Assembly (NCBI RefSeq): GCF_001974875.1
Contig: NZ_MTQD01000009.1
Location: 62,001 to 126,000 of the forward strand
Direction of reading: 5' to 3'
Origin: Pseudoalteromonas sp. EB27
GTDB taxonomy: Bacteria > Pseudomonadota > Gammaproteobacteria > Enterobacterales > Alteromonadaceae
Length of the DNA: 64,000 nucleotides
Position numbers and translations under genes: made by a program. Under the pieces are notes generated by a model that saw only the letters and a program-made list of their open reading frames with translations, was not told the DNA's origin and made no database searches. Positions 43,965 through 55,689 of this stretch are shown here, one piece after another. The first letter of the stretch is position 1. Each line of letters begins with the position of its first letter.

Positions 43965-43981
43965 ACAAATGTTTCCCGTTG

Positions 43982-44626
43982 TTATTCTTGTAGTAAATAT
44001 TTAATTTTACTTTTTATTATATCAATCGCAACGCGGTTCATGCCGCCCCGAGTCACAACTAAATCAGCGTTATGCTTCGAAGGCTCAATAAATTGATAAA
44101 ACATCGGTCTAACAGTTGCTTGATACTGCTCAACAACAGATTGTAATGTTCTGCCTCGTTGCTCCATATCACGTTGCATACGACGCATTAAACAAATATC
44201 TAAAGGTGTATCTATAAACACCTTAATATCAAATTCTTTATTAAGCGCTTTGTCACTCAATAGTAAAATACCTTCAACAATCAGTATTTTAGCAGCAGGC
44301 ACTCGGCGTGTGGTTGCACTACGCGTATGCTGTGCATAATCATACGTTGGTACTTCTACTGAGTTACCACAACGAAGTTGTGTTAAATGCTCAAGCATCA
44401 ACGCGTGTTCAAATGCATCTGGATGGTCGTAATTTGTTTGCGTACGATGAGCCATAGGCAAATGCGACTGATCCTTGTAATAAGCATCTTCTTCAATAAT
44501 GGCGATAGCGCCTGGTTCAAGCTCATTAACCAATTCATTGTATATAGTTTGGCTAAAAAGAGATTTGCCCGACGCAGACGCGCCTGCAATAGCTATAATA
44601 GTAGTTCGTGTCACTAAAGTTCTCAT
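43982..44626 (-). CDS. udk: uridine kinase
   Basis: Phosphorylates uridine and cytidine to their monophosphates in pyrimidine salvage. The 214-residue length fits. The P-loop is GASASGKS at about residues 15-22, followed by the typical [12 protein letters not shown] block, [27 protein letters not shown] and [13 protein letters not shown] use the ATG two codons inside a GTG-started frame. It is directly upstream of nupC, so uptake and phosphorylation of nucleosides are expressed together. Confidence 0.93.
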   Translation of the reverse strand: MRTLVTRTTIIAIAGASASGKSLFSQTIYNELVNELEPGAIAIIEEDAYYKDQSHLPMAHRTQTNYDHPDAFEHALMLEHLTQLRCGNSVEVPTYDYAQHTRSATTRRVPAAKILIVEGILLLSDKALNKEFDIKVFIDTPLDICLMRRMQRDMEQRGRTLQSVVEQYQATVRPMFYQFIEPSKHNADLVVTRGGMNRVAIDIIKSKIKYLLQE

Positions 44627-44733
44627 CCACACAGAAAGATATATTGTTGGTAGATCACAATAGCAAAAAAGACACGATTAATCTCTTTTGCTTCGCTCAA
44701 GAGTGCAAATTTATAATGTTTAGGTTTTATGAA

Positions 44734-44751
44734 ACAGGACTTTTGTCCTGT
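44734..44751. promoter_or_regulatory. dyad in the udk/deoB divergent region
   Basis: ACAGGAC-TTTT-GTCCTGT lies about 55 bp before deoB and about 110 bp from udk. It may be an operator for a nucleoside-responsive regulator, or a leader hairpin. Confidence 0.35.
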
Positions 44752-44806
44752 ACGGAAAATTCGATCAGCGGATAAAGTAACCACCTAGAATCAAAGTGAG
44801 GTCAAA

Positions 44807-46039
44807 ATGACAAGAGCAATTATTTTAATGGCAGATAGCCTAGGAATCGGTGCAGCACCAGATGCAGATAAATTCGGCGATCTTGGGGCTAATACATTCG
44901 CTCACTTACTAAAAGCATATTACGACGAAACAGGCAGTGCACTGTCGCTTCCTAATTTATCTAAATTAGGATTAGTAGACGCATGTGAAGCTGCCGGTGG
45001 CGAACCGTGTTTAATTTCAAACCGCCAAGCACCAGAAGGTGCATGGGGTTACGCTAAAGAAATCTCTAGCGGAAAAGACACGCCATCTGGTCATTGGGAA
45101 ATGGCAGGCGTACCAGTGTTATTTGATTGGGGATATTTCCCAAAAACACAGCCAAGTTTCCCACAAGAATTTATAGACGAGTTTATAGCTCGTACAGGTA
45201 TTTCTGGCATTTTAGGCAATTGCCATGCATCAGGAACTACCATTTTAGAACAGCTAGGTGAAGAGCACGTAAAAACAGGTAAACCAATCTGTTACACCTC
45301 AGCTGATAGCGTGTTTCAAATAGCCGCGCATGAAGAGTCATTCGGCCTAGAGAAGCTTTATCAAGTTTGCGAAATCGCACGGGCGCTACTTGATGAAATG
45401 AATATAGGACGAGTGATTGCGCGGCCATTTTTGGGTTCAAATAGCCAAGACTTTGCCCGAACGGGTAATCGTCGTGACTATTCAGTACTTCCGCCAGCAC
45501 CAACATTGCTAGATGTGCTAGCAAAAGACGGCGGCGAAGTAATTAGTATTGGTAAAATTTCAGATATTTACGCGCATCAGGGCATAACCCAAAAGCACAA
45601 AGCACCTGGGCTTATGAACTTGCTAGAAAAAACCAGCGAAGTAATGGAAAGCGCGCCAGATCGTAGCTTAATCTTTACTAACCTAGTTGATTTTGATGAA
45701 AAATTTGGTCATCGTCGTAATCCGGTAGGATACGCAAAAGCATTAAAAGAATTTGATGACTATTTACCAACTATACTAAATCAGTTAAAAGCAGATGACG
45801 TATTAATGATCACTGCAGATCATGGCTGTGACCCAACCTTTCCAGGTTCTGAGCACACTCGTGAATACGTACCTGTTATTGCATACCAAGCAGGTATGAG
45901 TAACACACCATTAGGTGAACGCAATAGCTTTGCAGATATAGGCCAAACACTGGCACAGTGGTTTAGCTTATCTGCGCTTGATTACGGCGACAGCTTTTTA
46001 AATGAGCTAAAAACGCCAAATAAAAAGGAAAACAATTAA
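44807..46039 (+). CDS. deoB: phosphopentomutase
   Basis: Interconverts ribose-1- or deoxyribose-1-phosphate with the 5-phosphates in nucleoside catabolism. The 410-residue length fits. As a member of the alkaline-phosphatase superfamily, it shows metal-binding and catalytic regions [15 protein letters not shown] (Asp at the first metal), [13 protein letters not shown] with the phospho-threonine, and [20 protein letters not shown] with the second metal site. Its stop overlaps the deoD start by one base. No deoC or deoA is present nearby, so the deo set is split in this genome. Confidence 0.96.
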   Translation: MTRAIILMADSLGIGAAPDADKFGDLGANTFAHLLKAYYDETGSALSLPNLSKLGLVDACEAAGGEPCLISNRQAPEGAWGYAKEISSGKDTPSGHWEMAGVPVLFDWGYFPKTQPSFPQEFIDEFIARTGISGILGNCHASGTTILEQLGEEHVKTGKPICYTSADSVFQIAAHEESFGLEKLYQVCEIARALLDEMNIGRVIARPFLGSNSQDFARTGNRRDYSVLPPAPTLLDVLAKDGGEVISIGKISDIYAHQGITQKHKAPGLMNLLEKTSEVMESAPDRSLIFTNLVDFDEKFGHRRNPVGYAKALKEFDDYLPTILNQLKADDVLMITADHGCDPTFPGSEHTREYVPVIAYQAGMSNTPLGERNSFADIGQTLAQWFSLSALDYGDSFLNELKTPNKKENN

Positions 46040-46740
46040 TGAGTACTCCGCATATCAGTGCAAACGTTGGTGATTTCGCCGAAACAGTATTAATGCCAGG
46101 CGATCCGCTACGTGCGCAATATATTGCTGAAAACTTTTTAGATGATGCAGTACAAGTTACCGGCGTTCGTAACATGTACGGTTTCACTGGCACTTACAAA
46201 GGTAAGCCAGTAAGTATCATGGGTTCAGGCATGGGCATTCCATCAATGTCTATTTATGCACGTGAGCTAATTGTAAGCTTTGGCGTTAAAAATATTATAC
46301 GTATTGGTACGTGTGGCGGTATTGGCACAGATATCAAAATTCGTGACGTAATTTTTGCACAAGGTGCAAGCACAGATTCAAACGTAAACCGTGCACGCGT
46401 ACGTGGCTACGATTTTTCTGCTATTGCTAACTTTGACTTGCTTTTAAACGGCGTAAACGCTGCTAAAGAGCTAGGCATTAAAGCAAAAGTAGGTAACGTA
46501 TTCACAACCGACACATTCTATCAAGCAGATGACTCGTTCTATAAAGACTTAGACAAGTTAGGCATGCTAGCAGTAGATATGGAAACAGCCGGTTTATATG
46601 GCGTTGCAGCTGAATACGGCGCAAACGCAATGGCATTATTTACAGTAAGTGACCACGTAATCACCGGCGAAGCAACACCTGCTGATGAGCGTCAAAGTAC
46701 GTTTAATGAAATGGTTAAAATTGCATTAGAGTCTATCTAA
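46039..46740 (+). CDS. deoD: purine nucleoside phosphorylase, DeoD type
   Basis: Phosphorolysis of purine (deoxy)nucleosides to base and (deoxy)ribose-1-phosphate. The 233-residue hexameric DeoD-type chain shows [29 protein letters not shown] at the start, the phosphate-site [24 protein letters not shown], and [14 protein letters not shown], with the catalytic Asp in VSDHVITGE. It is translationally coupled to deoB and ends with a perfect hairpin terminator, followed by the 134-bp repeat array. Confidence 0.97.
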   Translation: MSTPHISANVGDFAETVLMPGDPLRAQYIAENFLDDAVQVTGVRNMYGFTGTYKGKPVSIMGSGMGIPSMSIYARELIVSFGVKNIIRIGTCGGIGTDIKIRDVIFAQGASTDSNVNRARVRGYDFSAIANFDLLLNGVNAAKELGIKAKVGNVFTTDTFYQADDSFYKDLDKLGMLAVDMETAGLYGVAAEYGANAMALFTVSDHVITGEATPADERQSTFNEMVKIALESI

Positions 46741-46816
46741 TCAATAAAACAGTTCCTTGGTAACGTATTCACTAAGTTTTGGAGACACGCCCAAAGTGAA
46801 GTGAGACTAAACCTCC

Positions 46817-46841
46817 AAAGCCGCATTTTATGCGGCTTTTT
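46817..46841 (+). terminator. terminator of deoB-deoD
   Basis: Perfect 10-bp stem AAAGCCGCAT/ATGCGGCTTT with a 3-base loop and a T-run. Confidence 0.9.
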
Positions 46842-46871
46842 TTATGCCTGAAGAAAATGAGCAGCAGCCCC

Positions 46872-47419
46872 AAATTACTTAATCCTGCCATCTAAAAACT
46901 ATGTTTTTAAACGCCTGCAAGCACCGCGTCTTCAAGTAAATTTTAACCACCGCGTTAAGTTTTCCACGTAGGCGCAGAGCTTGCTCGCGCGAGAAGCGAA
47001 GCTTCTAATTACCTAATCACCCATCCTAAAAACTATGTTTTTAAACGCCTCAAGCAGCGCGTCTACAAGTGAGTTTTAACCACCGCGTTAAGTTTTCCAC
47101 GTAGGCGCAGAGCTTGCTCGCGCGAGAAGCGAAGCTTCTAATTACTTAATCACCCATCCTAAAAACTACGTTTTTAAACGCCTGCAAGCAGCGCGTCTAC
47201 AAGTGAATTTTAACCATAGTGTTAAGTTTTCCAGGTAGGCGCAGAGCTTGCTCGCGCGAGAAGCGAAGCTTCTAATTACTTAATCACCCATCCTAAAAAT
47301 TATGTTTTTAAACGCCTGCAAGCAGCGCGTCTACAAGTAAATTCTAACTACAGTGTTAAGTTTTCCACGTAGGCGCAGAGCTTGCTCGCGCGAGAAGCGA
47401 AGCTTCTAATTACTTAATT
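46872..47419. repeat. tandem array of about four 134-bp units
   Basis: The core GCGCAGAGCTTGCTCGCGCG recurs at 46972, 47105, 47239 and 47373, a period of 133-134 bp. Each unit also has GTTTTTAAACGCCT, GCGCGTCTACAAGT and GTTAAGTTTTCCA. The core is a near-palindrome around CTCGCGCGAG, flanked by AGCTT and AAGCTT. Units differ by a few substitutions. No open reading frame or spacer-like variable part is seen. A diverged single copy occurs near 19380-19490. Confidence 0.85.
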
Positions 47420-47447
47420 ACACAACAAACTTAACCTTTAAAAACAA

Positions 47448-47471
47448 AAAAAAGGGCCAAAGCCCTTTTTT
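47448..47471 (-). terminator. terminator of the TPR membrane protein gene
   Basis: Stem AAAAAAGGGC/GCCCTTTTTT with a 4-base loop, symmetrical for both strands. It is 40 bp beyond the stop at 47512. Confidence 0.85.
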
Positions 47472-47511
47472 ATGGTGTTACGCCTAATCATACAGGCCAA
47501 ATACTGAGTGC

Positions 47512-48402
47512 TTAAACAATCTCACCCGCTACTATCGTATTAAAGCTGTCGTTGTCATGTAGGCTTGCAAATGCGCTCTCATGTAATAGCTCATTACGTA
47601 AGTTTGGAGAGTATTCAAGTGCCATTTTAATGTCGGCTAAGGCATCAGCATGCTTATGTGTTAGTGCATAAGCACATGCGCGTTGCCAATAGGCATAACC
47701 GTAATCACTGTCTATATCAATAGCTTGATTACACAGCTCAATGGCTTGTGCTGTTTCATTAATTTCTAGTAATGCATCGGCTTTATAAGCAATGGCTTCC
47801 ACATCTTCTGGTTTGCGATTAAGTATTTCATCAAAAATTTCAATCTTATTAGCAAAATCACTTTCTAGGTTGGCGCGCATCCACAGCGAATGAACTTCGT
47901 TAGTCACCGATATGCGCTCTTGGTTACTGAGTATTTCCTCAGATCGTACACGTAGTTTTTCTTCAAGAATTTTTAATCGGTCTTCATACTCGTCTGTAAT
48001 TACACTCACACGTGTATTTACAATGTCTTCTACTTTGTTTTTAACATCGCGTAGTGAGTTCCAGCCCACTAAAACCAAAATAGAAGCCGTAGCGGTGATT
48101 ATAAAAAATACATTATTAATAGTATCGGTAGTGTACGTTAATGCGCGGTCAGCAGTATCAAGCTGAGCATGGGTTACCTGTTTAGTTACATCTTCACGGA
48201 GTTTTTGTTGATCTTGCCTAACCGCTTTTAGCTCGTCGAGTATGTAGCGCTCCATTAGCGGTTTATACATAGGCTCTTTAAGTTGTTGAAGGGCTTGTTG
48301 CTCTTGTTGTGCTGTAGGTGAGGCAGGTTGTTTTTCAGCAGAATTCACTATGCCCGAAAACAAAGTTAAACAAACAAAAAGTACAGATAGGTAATAACGC
48401 AT
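47512..48402 (-). CDS. membrane-anchored TPR protein
   Basis: A 296-residue protein with a signal peptide (cleavage near NSA), a glutamine-rich segment, one membrane helix (about residues 97-114, VFFIITATASILVLVGW), a coiled coil (about 115-165) and C-terminal tetratricopeptide repeats (AIAYKADALLEINETAQAIELCNQAIDIDSDYGYAYWQRACAYALTHKHADALADI in parts). The topology suggests a TPR domain in the cytosol that recruits partners to the membrane. No specific role can be assigned. It is monocistronic. Confidence 0.75.
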   Translation of the reverse strand: MRYYLSVLFVCLTLFSGIVNSAEKQPASPTAQQEQQALQQLKEPMYKPLMERYILDELKAVRQDQQKLREDVTKQVTHAQLDTADRALTYTTDTINNVFFIITATASILVLVGWNSLRDVKNKVEDIVNTRVSVITDEYEDRLKILEEKLRVRSEEILSNQERISVTNEVHSLWMRANLESDFANKIEIFDEILNRKPEDVEAIAYKADALLEINETAQAIELCNQAIDIDSDYGYAYWQRACAYALTHKHADALADIKMALEYSPNLRNELLHESAFASLHDNDSFNTIVAGEIV

Positions 48403-48460
48403 TGGTACGCCTAATTAAATTAATTACTGTAATAACTTTAACATGCAGGGCTTAATGGCA

Positions 48461-48730
48461 CTAGGGCGTGTTGAACTTTGGTGGGGGAATTTGCAACAGT
48501 ATGTTTGGTTTTTAGGCAAGGTAGAGCCTATGTAGTGTGGTTACTCCCCATAAATAGGCGATAACGCAGCATTAATACCAAACATGCGCTGCCCTTTGGG
48601 TTCTTTCTAGGGACGATTAACTCTTTGTTGCTCGGTTTTTACTTAGCCCACTAGGTTACAAACCTCGCGCCGTGATTTAATCGCCCCTAGATTGAACAAA
48701 TTTCAATCCACAAAGAACAACACGCCCTAG
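48461..48730. mobile_element. 270-bp palindromic repeat element, AGGGCGTGTTGA family
   Basis: Begins CTAGGGCGTGTTGAACTTTG and ends CAAAGAACAACACGCCCTAG, an inverted terminal repeat with a two- or three-base difference. The interior includes an inverted pair around GGGACGATTAA and TTTAATCGCCCC. No open reading frame. The sequence AGGGCGCGTTGA follows directly (48729-), suggesting a second, partial copy. Related ends occur at 19290 and 32112. Confidence 0.7.
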
Positions 48731-48874
48731 GGCGCGTTGACTTTTCAGGATTAAAACTTATTCAATTTAGATAGGATCAATAATTGCGCAAAATTTTTAA
48801 CTTGTTGAGTATAGCAAAATAGAGCGATACGACGGCATTTTGCTAATACTTAAGTGGTTTTAGGAAAAATAGGC

Positions 48875-48903
48875 AAAAAAAAGCCAGCTCAATATGAGCT
48901 GGC
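48875..48903 (-). terminator. orphan rho-independent terminator
   Basis: Perfect 9-bp stem with a 3-base loop, followed on the minus strand by T8. There is no upstream coding gene on that strand. Confidence 0.75.
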
Positions 48904-49043
48904 AAAAACTGCTTAAAACAACAATATGTCGTAGGGATTCACAGGAGAACAACTTCATACTAACTGAATCTTTCTGAACAAATACTTAATTCAATTCAAT
49001 TAGTTAAAAATATAAGAATACTTTAAGTATTCGGTTTATAAAG

Positions 49044-49077
49044 TAAAGGTGCATTGGGCTTAAGTAATGCACCTTTA
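49044..49077. other. 12-bp perfect stem-loop
   Basis: TAAAGGTGCATT (49044-49055) and AATGCACCTTTA (49066-49077) with a 10-base loop. It lacks a good T-run on either strand, so it may be an RNA structure or an operator. Confidence 0.5.
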
Positions 49078-49535
49078 TAATTATAACTATATAACTACAA
49101 TTTCATGGTGAAGGGGGGTATTCCAATGTGCGCTTTAAATAAATTAAAGCCACTTTCAAACCCTTCACATACCATTACGCCGAAATTTTTCAATTCGATC
49201 ACAGGTCTAGTAAAAAGATTAAGGTTAGTTTACTAATTTTGTATTTTACCCTGCAATACTTTACACGAGCGTCATCAGATTTATTTTTACTATTATTTAA
49301 AACGTAATTACAAAGCTATTGTTAAATACATCATTAGCAAAAGACCAATCAAAAATATAAATTGGAGCAATCGTTTTAAATAGTATGTTGAGGCTGGCGT
49401 AGCATAATTTATGCGCCTATATTAAGGATACGTAAGTGTTTAGGCAGGCACACTAAATAATAAGTAAGCCGATTAAATAAAAATAACCGTTATTTTTTAA
49501 AGAGTTATAAATACATAAGCAACAATACTGATTGA

Positions 49536-51752
<2,217 letters not shown>

Positions 51753-51767
51753 TCTGTACGCTAAATA

Positions 51768-51803
51768 AAAACGGGGGAGTAATAACTTACTCCCCCGTTT
51801 TTT
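51768..51803 (+). terminator. terminator of katG
   Basis: Perfect 15-bp stem (51768-51782 with 51787-51801) containing CGGGGGAGTAA, followed by T residues. Confidence 0.92.
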
Positions 51804-51985
51804 AATATTTGCCATACCGTTAAACAAAGCTGCCTTTTTATAAAAATTGACAACTTACGACCCATATCCCAGATTAAATAAGCGGTGATAGAAAGCTATT
51901 TTTGCATTAAATTTTGCACACAGCACCACTCAGTATTGCTCACAAAATATCGTAATCTATCTAAGTCATATAAAAGTTAGGCATT

Positions 51986-52012
51986 AAAAAAGGCGGCAAA
52001 AGCCACCTTTTT
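51986..52012 (-). terminator. terminator of the 190-residue exported protein gene
   Basis: Stem AAAAAAGGCGGC against GCCACCTTTTT with one mismatch and a 4-base loop, 17 bp beyond the stop. Confidence 0.75.
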
Positions 52013-52029
52013 GTATAAAACAATAAAAC

Positions 52030-52602
52030 TTATAGAAGTGCAAAAAGCTTTTGTAGTTGTGGCATGTATTCGCTCACAAGTTCAAGGTTGCTTTCGCTTA
52101 CTAAAGAATCCGTAGACTCCGCAGCTGCGCTTGAAGATTTACCAAACGAACCCATTAACGAGCTAGCGCCACTATCTTTAGCACTTTTAAGGCTTTGCAG
52201 GCCGCCCATTACTTTAGTTGCCGTTTCTTGGTTATCAGCAGAAAGGCCCGATTTAAGATTTTCGATATAAGCCATTGATACTTCAGAACCTACCGTTACT
52301 AGCTGCTCTGGCGTAAAACCATAACGGTTTGTAACACCCGCGAAGCTTTTGTACAGGTCTTGTTCTTTAATCATGCTTAGTGCGCTATTAGCTAAAGAGC
52401 TTTGTTCGCCAACGCTTTGCTCTGCAGAACCACCTAACATACTTGCTAAATCTAAGTCTTTTAACGACTCTTGGCTGCTTGCCCAGCTAGTTACAGCAGG
52501 TAATGCTTTCATGTAGCTTTGTAATTGGCCTTCGCTAATGTCTTCTGCAAGGCTTGAAAAACTCATTGCTAATAAGCTAAGTGATAAAAGTATTTTTTTC
52601 AT
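52030..52602 (-). CDS. hypothetical exported protein
   Basis: A 190-residue protein I cannot assign. A signal peptide (MKKILLSLSLLAMSFSSLAED) indicates a periplasmic location. The mature part is helical and rich in Ser, Ala and Leu, with a Gly/Ser-rich segment (SLMGSFGKSSSAAAES) before a final helix ending MPQLQKLFALL. No cysteine is present in the mature part. It has its own terminator and diverges from arfB. Confidence 0.65.
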   Translation of the reverse strand: MKKILLSLSLLAMSFSSLAEDISEGQLQSYMKALPAVTSWASSQESLKDLDLASMLGGSAEQSVGEQSSLANSALSMIKEQDLYKSFAGVTNRYGFTPEQLVTVGSEVSMAYIENLKSGLSADNQETATKVMGGLQSLKSAKDSGASSLMGSFGKSSSAAAESTDSLVSESNLELVSEYMPQLQKLFALL

Positions 52603-52795
52603 TGGGCATTTCCTGTTGTTTAATTAACGCTATTTAAAACTAAATGTAAGCGCTTGCCAATACAAAACTAAAGTATTAGGGGGATTTAGGCTATAAAGTA
52701 GTATAAATACTTTAAAGTCCTATAACTTAAGCTGATTCAGCACAAATATAGTTACAAATGATATAATGCATTTTTGACAAATAGAGCTGAACACA

Positions 52796-53209
52796 ATGTT
52801 AACAATTTCAAATACTGTCACTATCGATGAATGGGAACTAGAGCTCACGGCTATTCGTTCGCAAGGTGCCGGTGGTCAAAATGTTAACAAAGTGGCAAGT
52901 GCAATTCATTTACGCTTTGATATTAACCGCTCTAAATTACCTGACTTCTACAAAGAACGCTTGCTTGCCTTAAATGATTCAAGAATCACCAAAGAGGGCG
53001 TTTTAATAATTAAAGCGCAAAGCCATCGTACACAAGAGCTAAACCGAGAAGATGCCCTTAAACGTTTAAAAGATTTAATACTTAGTGCTACCGTTGTCAA
53101 TAAGGCGCGTCGTGCCACCAAGCCTAGCCGTAATTCACAGCGCAAACGTATGGATAAAAAAACTAAACATGGGCAAAACAAAGCGCTACGCGGCAACATT
53201 AAGTTTTAG
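52796..53209 (+). CDS. arfB: alternative ribosome-rescue factor ArfB
   Basis: Peptidyl-tRNA hydrolase that frees ribosomes stalled at the end of messages without a stop codon. The catalytic GGQ lies in GAGGQNVNK (Gly26-Gly27-Gln28). The C-terminal basic tail (RRATKPSRNSQRKRMDKKTKHGQNKALRG) is the part that enters the empty mRNA channel. At 137 residues it matches E. coli ArfB (140). The window also encodes ArfA, so two backup systems to tmRNA exist in this genome. Confidence 0.93.
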   Translation: MLTISNTVTIDEWELELTAIRSQGAGGQNVNKVASAIHLRFDINRSKLPDFYKERLLALNDSRITKEGVLIIKAQSHRTQELNREDALKRLKDLILSATVVNKARRATKPSRNSQRKRMDKKTKHGQNKALRGNIKF

Positions 53210-53292
53210 TTTTAAACGGTATAAATAAAATAGAGAGGGGACTTGATGTCTAAATGTAGGCGCTATTTTTACATCCTACAGCGTGCATAAAA

Positions 53293-53321
53293 ATATAAGT
53301 GAGGGGTCTCCTCACTTATAT
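53293..53321. terminator. bidirectional terminator
   Basis: Perfect 12-bp stem ATATAAGTGAGG/CCTCACTTATAT with a 5-base loop between the convergent arfB and permease genes. Confidence 0.75.
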
Positions 53322-53338
53322 TTAATAGCTATTAATGT

Positions 53339-54742
53339 CTACTTAGCCATTTCTAAATCAGATTCTGCATCCGCCAGCATTGCAAATTCTTCGTCCGCGC
53401 TTTTAGCAACTAAGTGCTTTGAGCTATAGCCAAAGTAATAAGCCGCACCCACAATAAACAGCACCATAGTGTATAAAAATGCACGAGGGTCAAATGCATA
53501 CACACCCGTTAATGCTATAAGCGAAAGCACTAAAGCAATACTTGAAGTAACTACACCACCAGGAGTTTTGTACGGGCGAGGTAAATCAGGTTGTTTAACG
53601 CGTAGCAAAATATGGCTCAGCGCCATTAATGCATACGATACCGTTGCTCCCACTACAGCCATTGCGAGTATTAAGTCACCCTCGCCACTGAGTGATACTA
53701 AAAAACCAAATACTGCCGGTACAATTAACGCACGTGCTGGCACTTTGCGATTAGTAGTAATAGACAACGAACGCGGTAAATAACCGGCTCTAGATAAAGC
53801 AAACACTAAGCGACTATAACCATAAATTATAGAAAAGAATGAAGCGACTAACCCCGCAAGCCCTAATATATTTACAACGGTTGCTAAGCCCTCACTACCC
53901 GATGCGTTTAATGCATCAACTAAAGGCACTGCACTTGCGCCCATTGCAGCCGCACCGCCAGCACCTGGTACTAAAACTACCACTAAAAATGCAGTAAATA
54001 ACAAAAAGATCATTGCACCAATTATGCCTTTAGGCACATCTTTAGCGGGATCTTTTGCTTCTTCTGCAGCAAGCGGTACACCTTCAACCGCTAAAAACAA
54101 CCACATGGCAAACGGTAATGCAGCCCAAACTCCGTACCAACCTAAAGGTAAAAACTCACTGGCTCCCACTGCATCGGTTACGGGGACGTCAAATAAGCGT
54201 GATGCATCAAAATTTGTGATTAATACAAATGCGGTCGCAATAATAGCTAATACCGCTAAACCACTTATTACCATCATTACTTTAAGTGCTTCTCCTACGC
54301 CTGCTAAATGAATGCCCACAAATAGTAAGTAAAATAATGCATATACCCATGGGCCATTAAATCCGGTAAGGGCTTCAACTGCAGAGCCTATAAAAATAAC
54401 AATAGCAGCGGGCGCTAAGGCATATTCAATTAATACGGCAAGCCCGGTTAAATAGCCTCCCGCTGGCCCGATAGCTTGACGCGCAAAACTATAACCACCG
54501 CCTGCAGCAGGTATTGCAGCTGACATTTCAGCAAGCGACAATACTAGCGCTAAATACATAATTGCCATTAATACTGCTGCAATGGCAAAGCCACCCCAAC
54601 CGGCTTCGGCAATACCAAAGTTCCAGCCTGCAAAGTCACCCGATATTACATACGACACACCCAAACCTGCGAGTAATAACCATCCCGCAGTACCCCGTTT
54701 TAACTGTCTTTTAGCAAGGTACTCTGTATTATTAGTAGACAT
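53339..54742 (-). CDS. eat: ethanolamine permease
   Basis: APC-superfamily importer of 467 residues with about twelve membrane helices. The opening GVSYVISGDFAGWNFGIAEAGWGGF, the second-helix EMSAAIPAAGGGYSFARQAIGPAGGYLTG and the mid-protein AVEGVPLAAEEAKDPAKDVPKG are typical of the Eat ethanolamine permease. It is the last gene of the eutB-eutC-eat unit, 59 bp after eutC, so it supplies substrate to the lyase encoded upstream. Confidence 0.9.
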   Translation of the reverse strand: MSTNNTEYLAKRQLKRGTAGWLLLAGLGVSYVISGDFAGWNFGIAEAGWGGFAIAAVLMAIMYLALVLSLAEMSAAIPAAGGGYSFARQAIGPAGGYLTGLAVLIEYALAPAAIVIFIGSAVEALTGFNGPWVYALFYLLFVGIHLAGVGEALKVMMVISGLAVLAIIATAFVLITNFDASRLFDVPVTDAVGASEFLPLGWYGVWAALPFAMWLFLAVEGVPLAAEEAKDPAKDVPKGIIGAMIFLLFTAFLVVVLVPGAGGAAAMGASAVPLVDALNASGSEGLATVVNILGLAGLVASFFSIIYGYSRLVFALSRAGYLPRSLSITTNRKVPARALIVPAVFGFLVSLSGEGDLILAMAVVGATVSYALMALSHILLRVKQPDLPRPYKTPGGVVTSSIALVLSLIALTGVYAFDPRAFLYTMVLFIVGAAYYFGYSSKHLVAKSADEEFAMLADAESDLEMAK

Positions 54743-54801
54743 AACCCTTCTCCGTTGATGTTTAGTTTTTATTGTTTTATTTCACGTGTTTTTAATTAAA
54801 A

Positions 54802-55689
54802 TTACTCAGCAATTAAAAAGTTAGTGGTTGAAACCTGATGCTCAATGACATCGTCTTGTGTGCGGTCTTTTAAATTAACCCCAGTTAGTTTTAGTTTTTT
54901 AGCTTCACGTAATAAGTACAGTGCACGCCTAGCCGCTTCAGCATAAGGCAGGCCTGCAGGGCGAATATTCGATATGCAATTACGACATGCATCGTTAAGT
55001 CCTGTTTTGGGCTCCCACGTTAAATACAAGCCAAGGCTATCTGGCGAACTAAGTCCTGGGCGCTCTCCTATTAACACCATAACCACCTGCGCATTTAGCA
55101 GCTCACCTATATCGTCGCCAATCGCTACTCGCCCTTGCTCAACCAAAGTAATGGGAGCAATTTTAAATTGCTTGTCTGTTGTGAGGTGCGTTAATAGCTC
55201 TGTTATAAATGGGTATGCATTTTTTTGTACCGCCAACGACGAGAGTCCATCAACCACGACAATCGCTAAATCGTATTTAGCCTGCGTAGTGTGTTTTTGT
55301 TTATTCATATAGCTGAGAAGTATTTGCCTACCATTGTCATTAAGCTTGCGGCCTAAATCGGGTCGCTGAAGGTAAGTAACCCTGTCAGTAGCTTGGCTGT
55401 GTAAATGAAGGGGAGGAGCAACCTCTTTTAGAGCACTAATACTACCCAGTTGCTCAGTCATTTCGTTAATATCTAGCGGAAAGCTCACCGCATCGCGCGC
55501 TTGTGCATGAGATAGCTGAAAAGCCAGCATTTCTGAGGTGGGCAAACTTATACCCGCACGCCCAAGACCAATACGCGCGTCGGTAAAACGGCGTAAATCA
55601 CTCCAAGGGTTGTGCACTACATTACCGTTATTTTTATGCTCGTTTACTGAGTTATCTAAAGGAGTGCTCTGTTTTGAACTTGATTTCAT
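54802..55689 (-). CDS. eutC: ethanolamine ammonia-lyase, small subunit
   Basis: Small subunit of the adenosylcobalamin-dependent lyase that splits ethanolamine into acetaldehyde and ammonia. With the start placed at the ATG overlapping the eutB stop (ATGA, preceded by GGAGGTG) the protein has 295 residues. Family blocks include DARIGLGRAGISLPTSEMLAFQLSHAQARDAV, VVDGLSSLAVQKNA, IGERPGLSSPDSLGLYLTWEPKTGLNDACRNCISNIRPAGLPYAEAA in parts. The longer frame seen upstream overlaps eutB and is rejected. Confidence 0.94.
   Translation of the reverse strand: MKSSSKQSTPLDNSVNEHKNNGNVVHNPWSDLRRFTDARIGLGRAGISLPTSEMLAFQLSHAQARDAVSFPLDINEMTEQLGSISALKEVAPPLHLHSQATDRVTYLQRPDLGRKLNDNGRQILLSYMNKQKHTTQAKYDLAIVVVDGLSSLAVQKNAYPFITELLTHLTTDKQFKIAPITLVEQGRVAIGDDIGELLNAQVVMVLIGERPGLSSPDSLGLYLTWEPKTGLNDACRNCISNIRPAGLPYAEAARRALYLLREAKKLKLTGVNLKDRTQDDVIEHQVSTTNFLIAE

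Larger units (their letters stand above)
48875..49080 (-). ncRNA. candidate small RNA, position approximate
   Basis: A strong intrinsic terminator for the minus strand (stem GCCAGCTCA/TGAGCTGGC at 48883-48903, then eight T residues) has no minus-strand gene feeding it within about 650 bp. A transcript starting somewhere to its right, perhaps including the stem-loop at 49044-49077, would end here. The 5' end and promoter are not identified. Confidence 0.25.

Noticed and set aside
46872..47419. CRISPR-like array
   Set aside because: The whole 134-bp unit repeats, without short repeats and unique spacers, and no cas genes are present.
49085..49200. Small protein gene on the minus strand upstream of katG
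   Set aside because: Peptide-like readings change frame and lack a start with a ribosome-binding site; at most a remnant.
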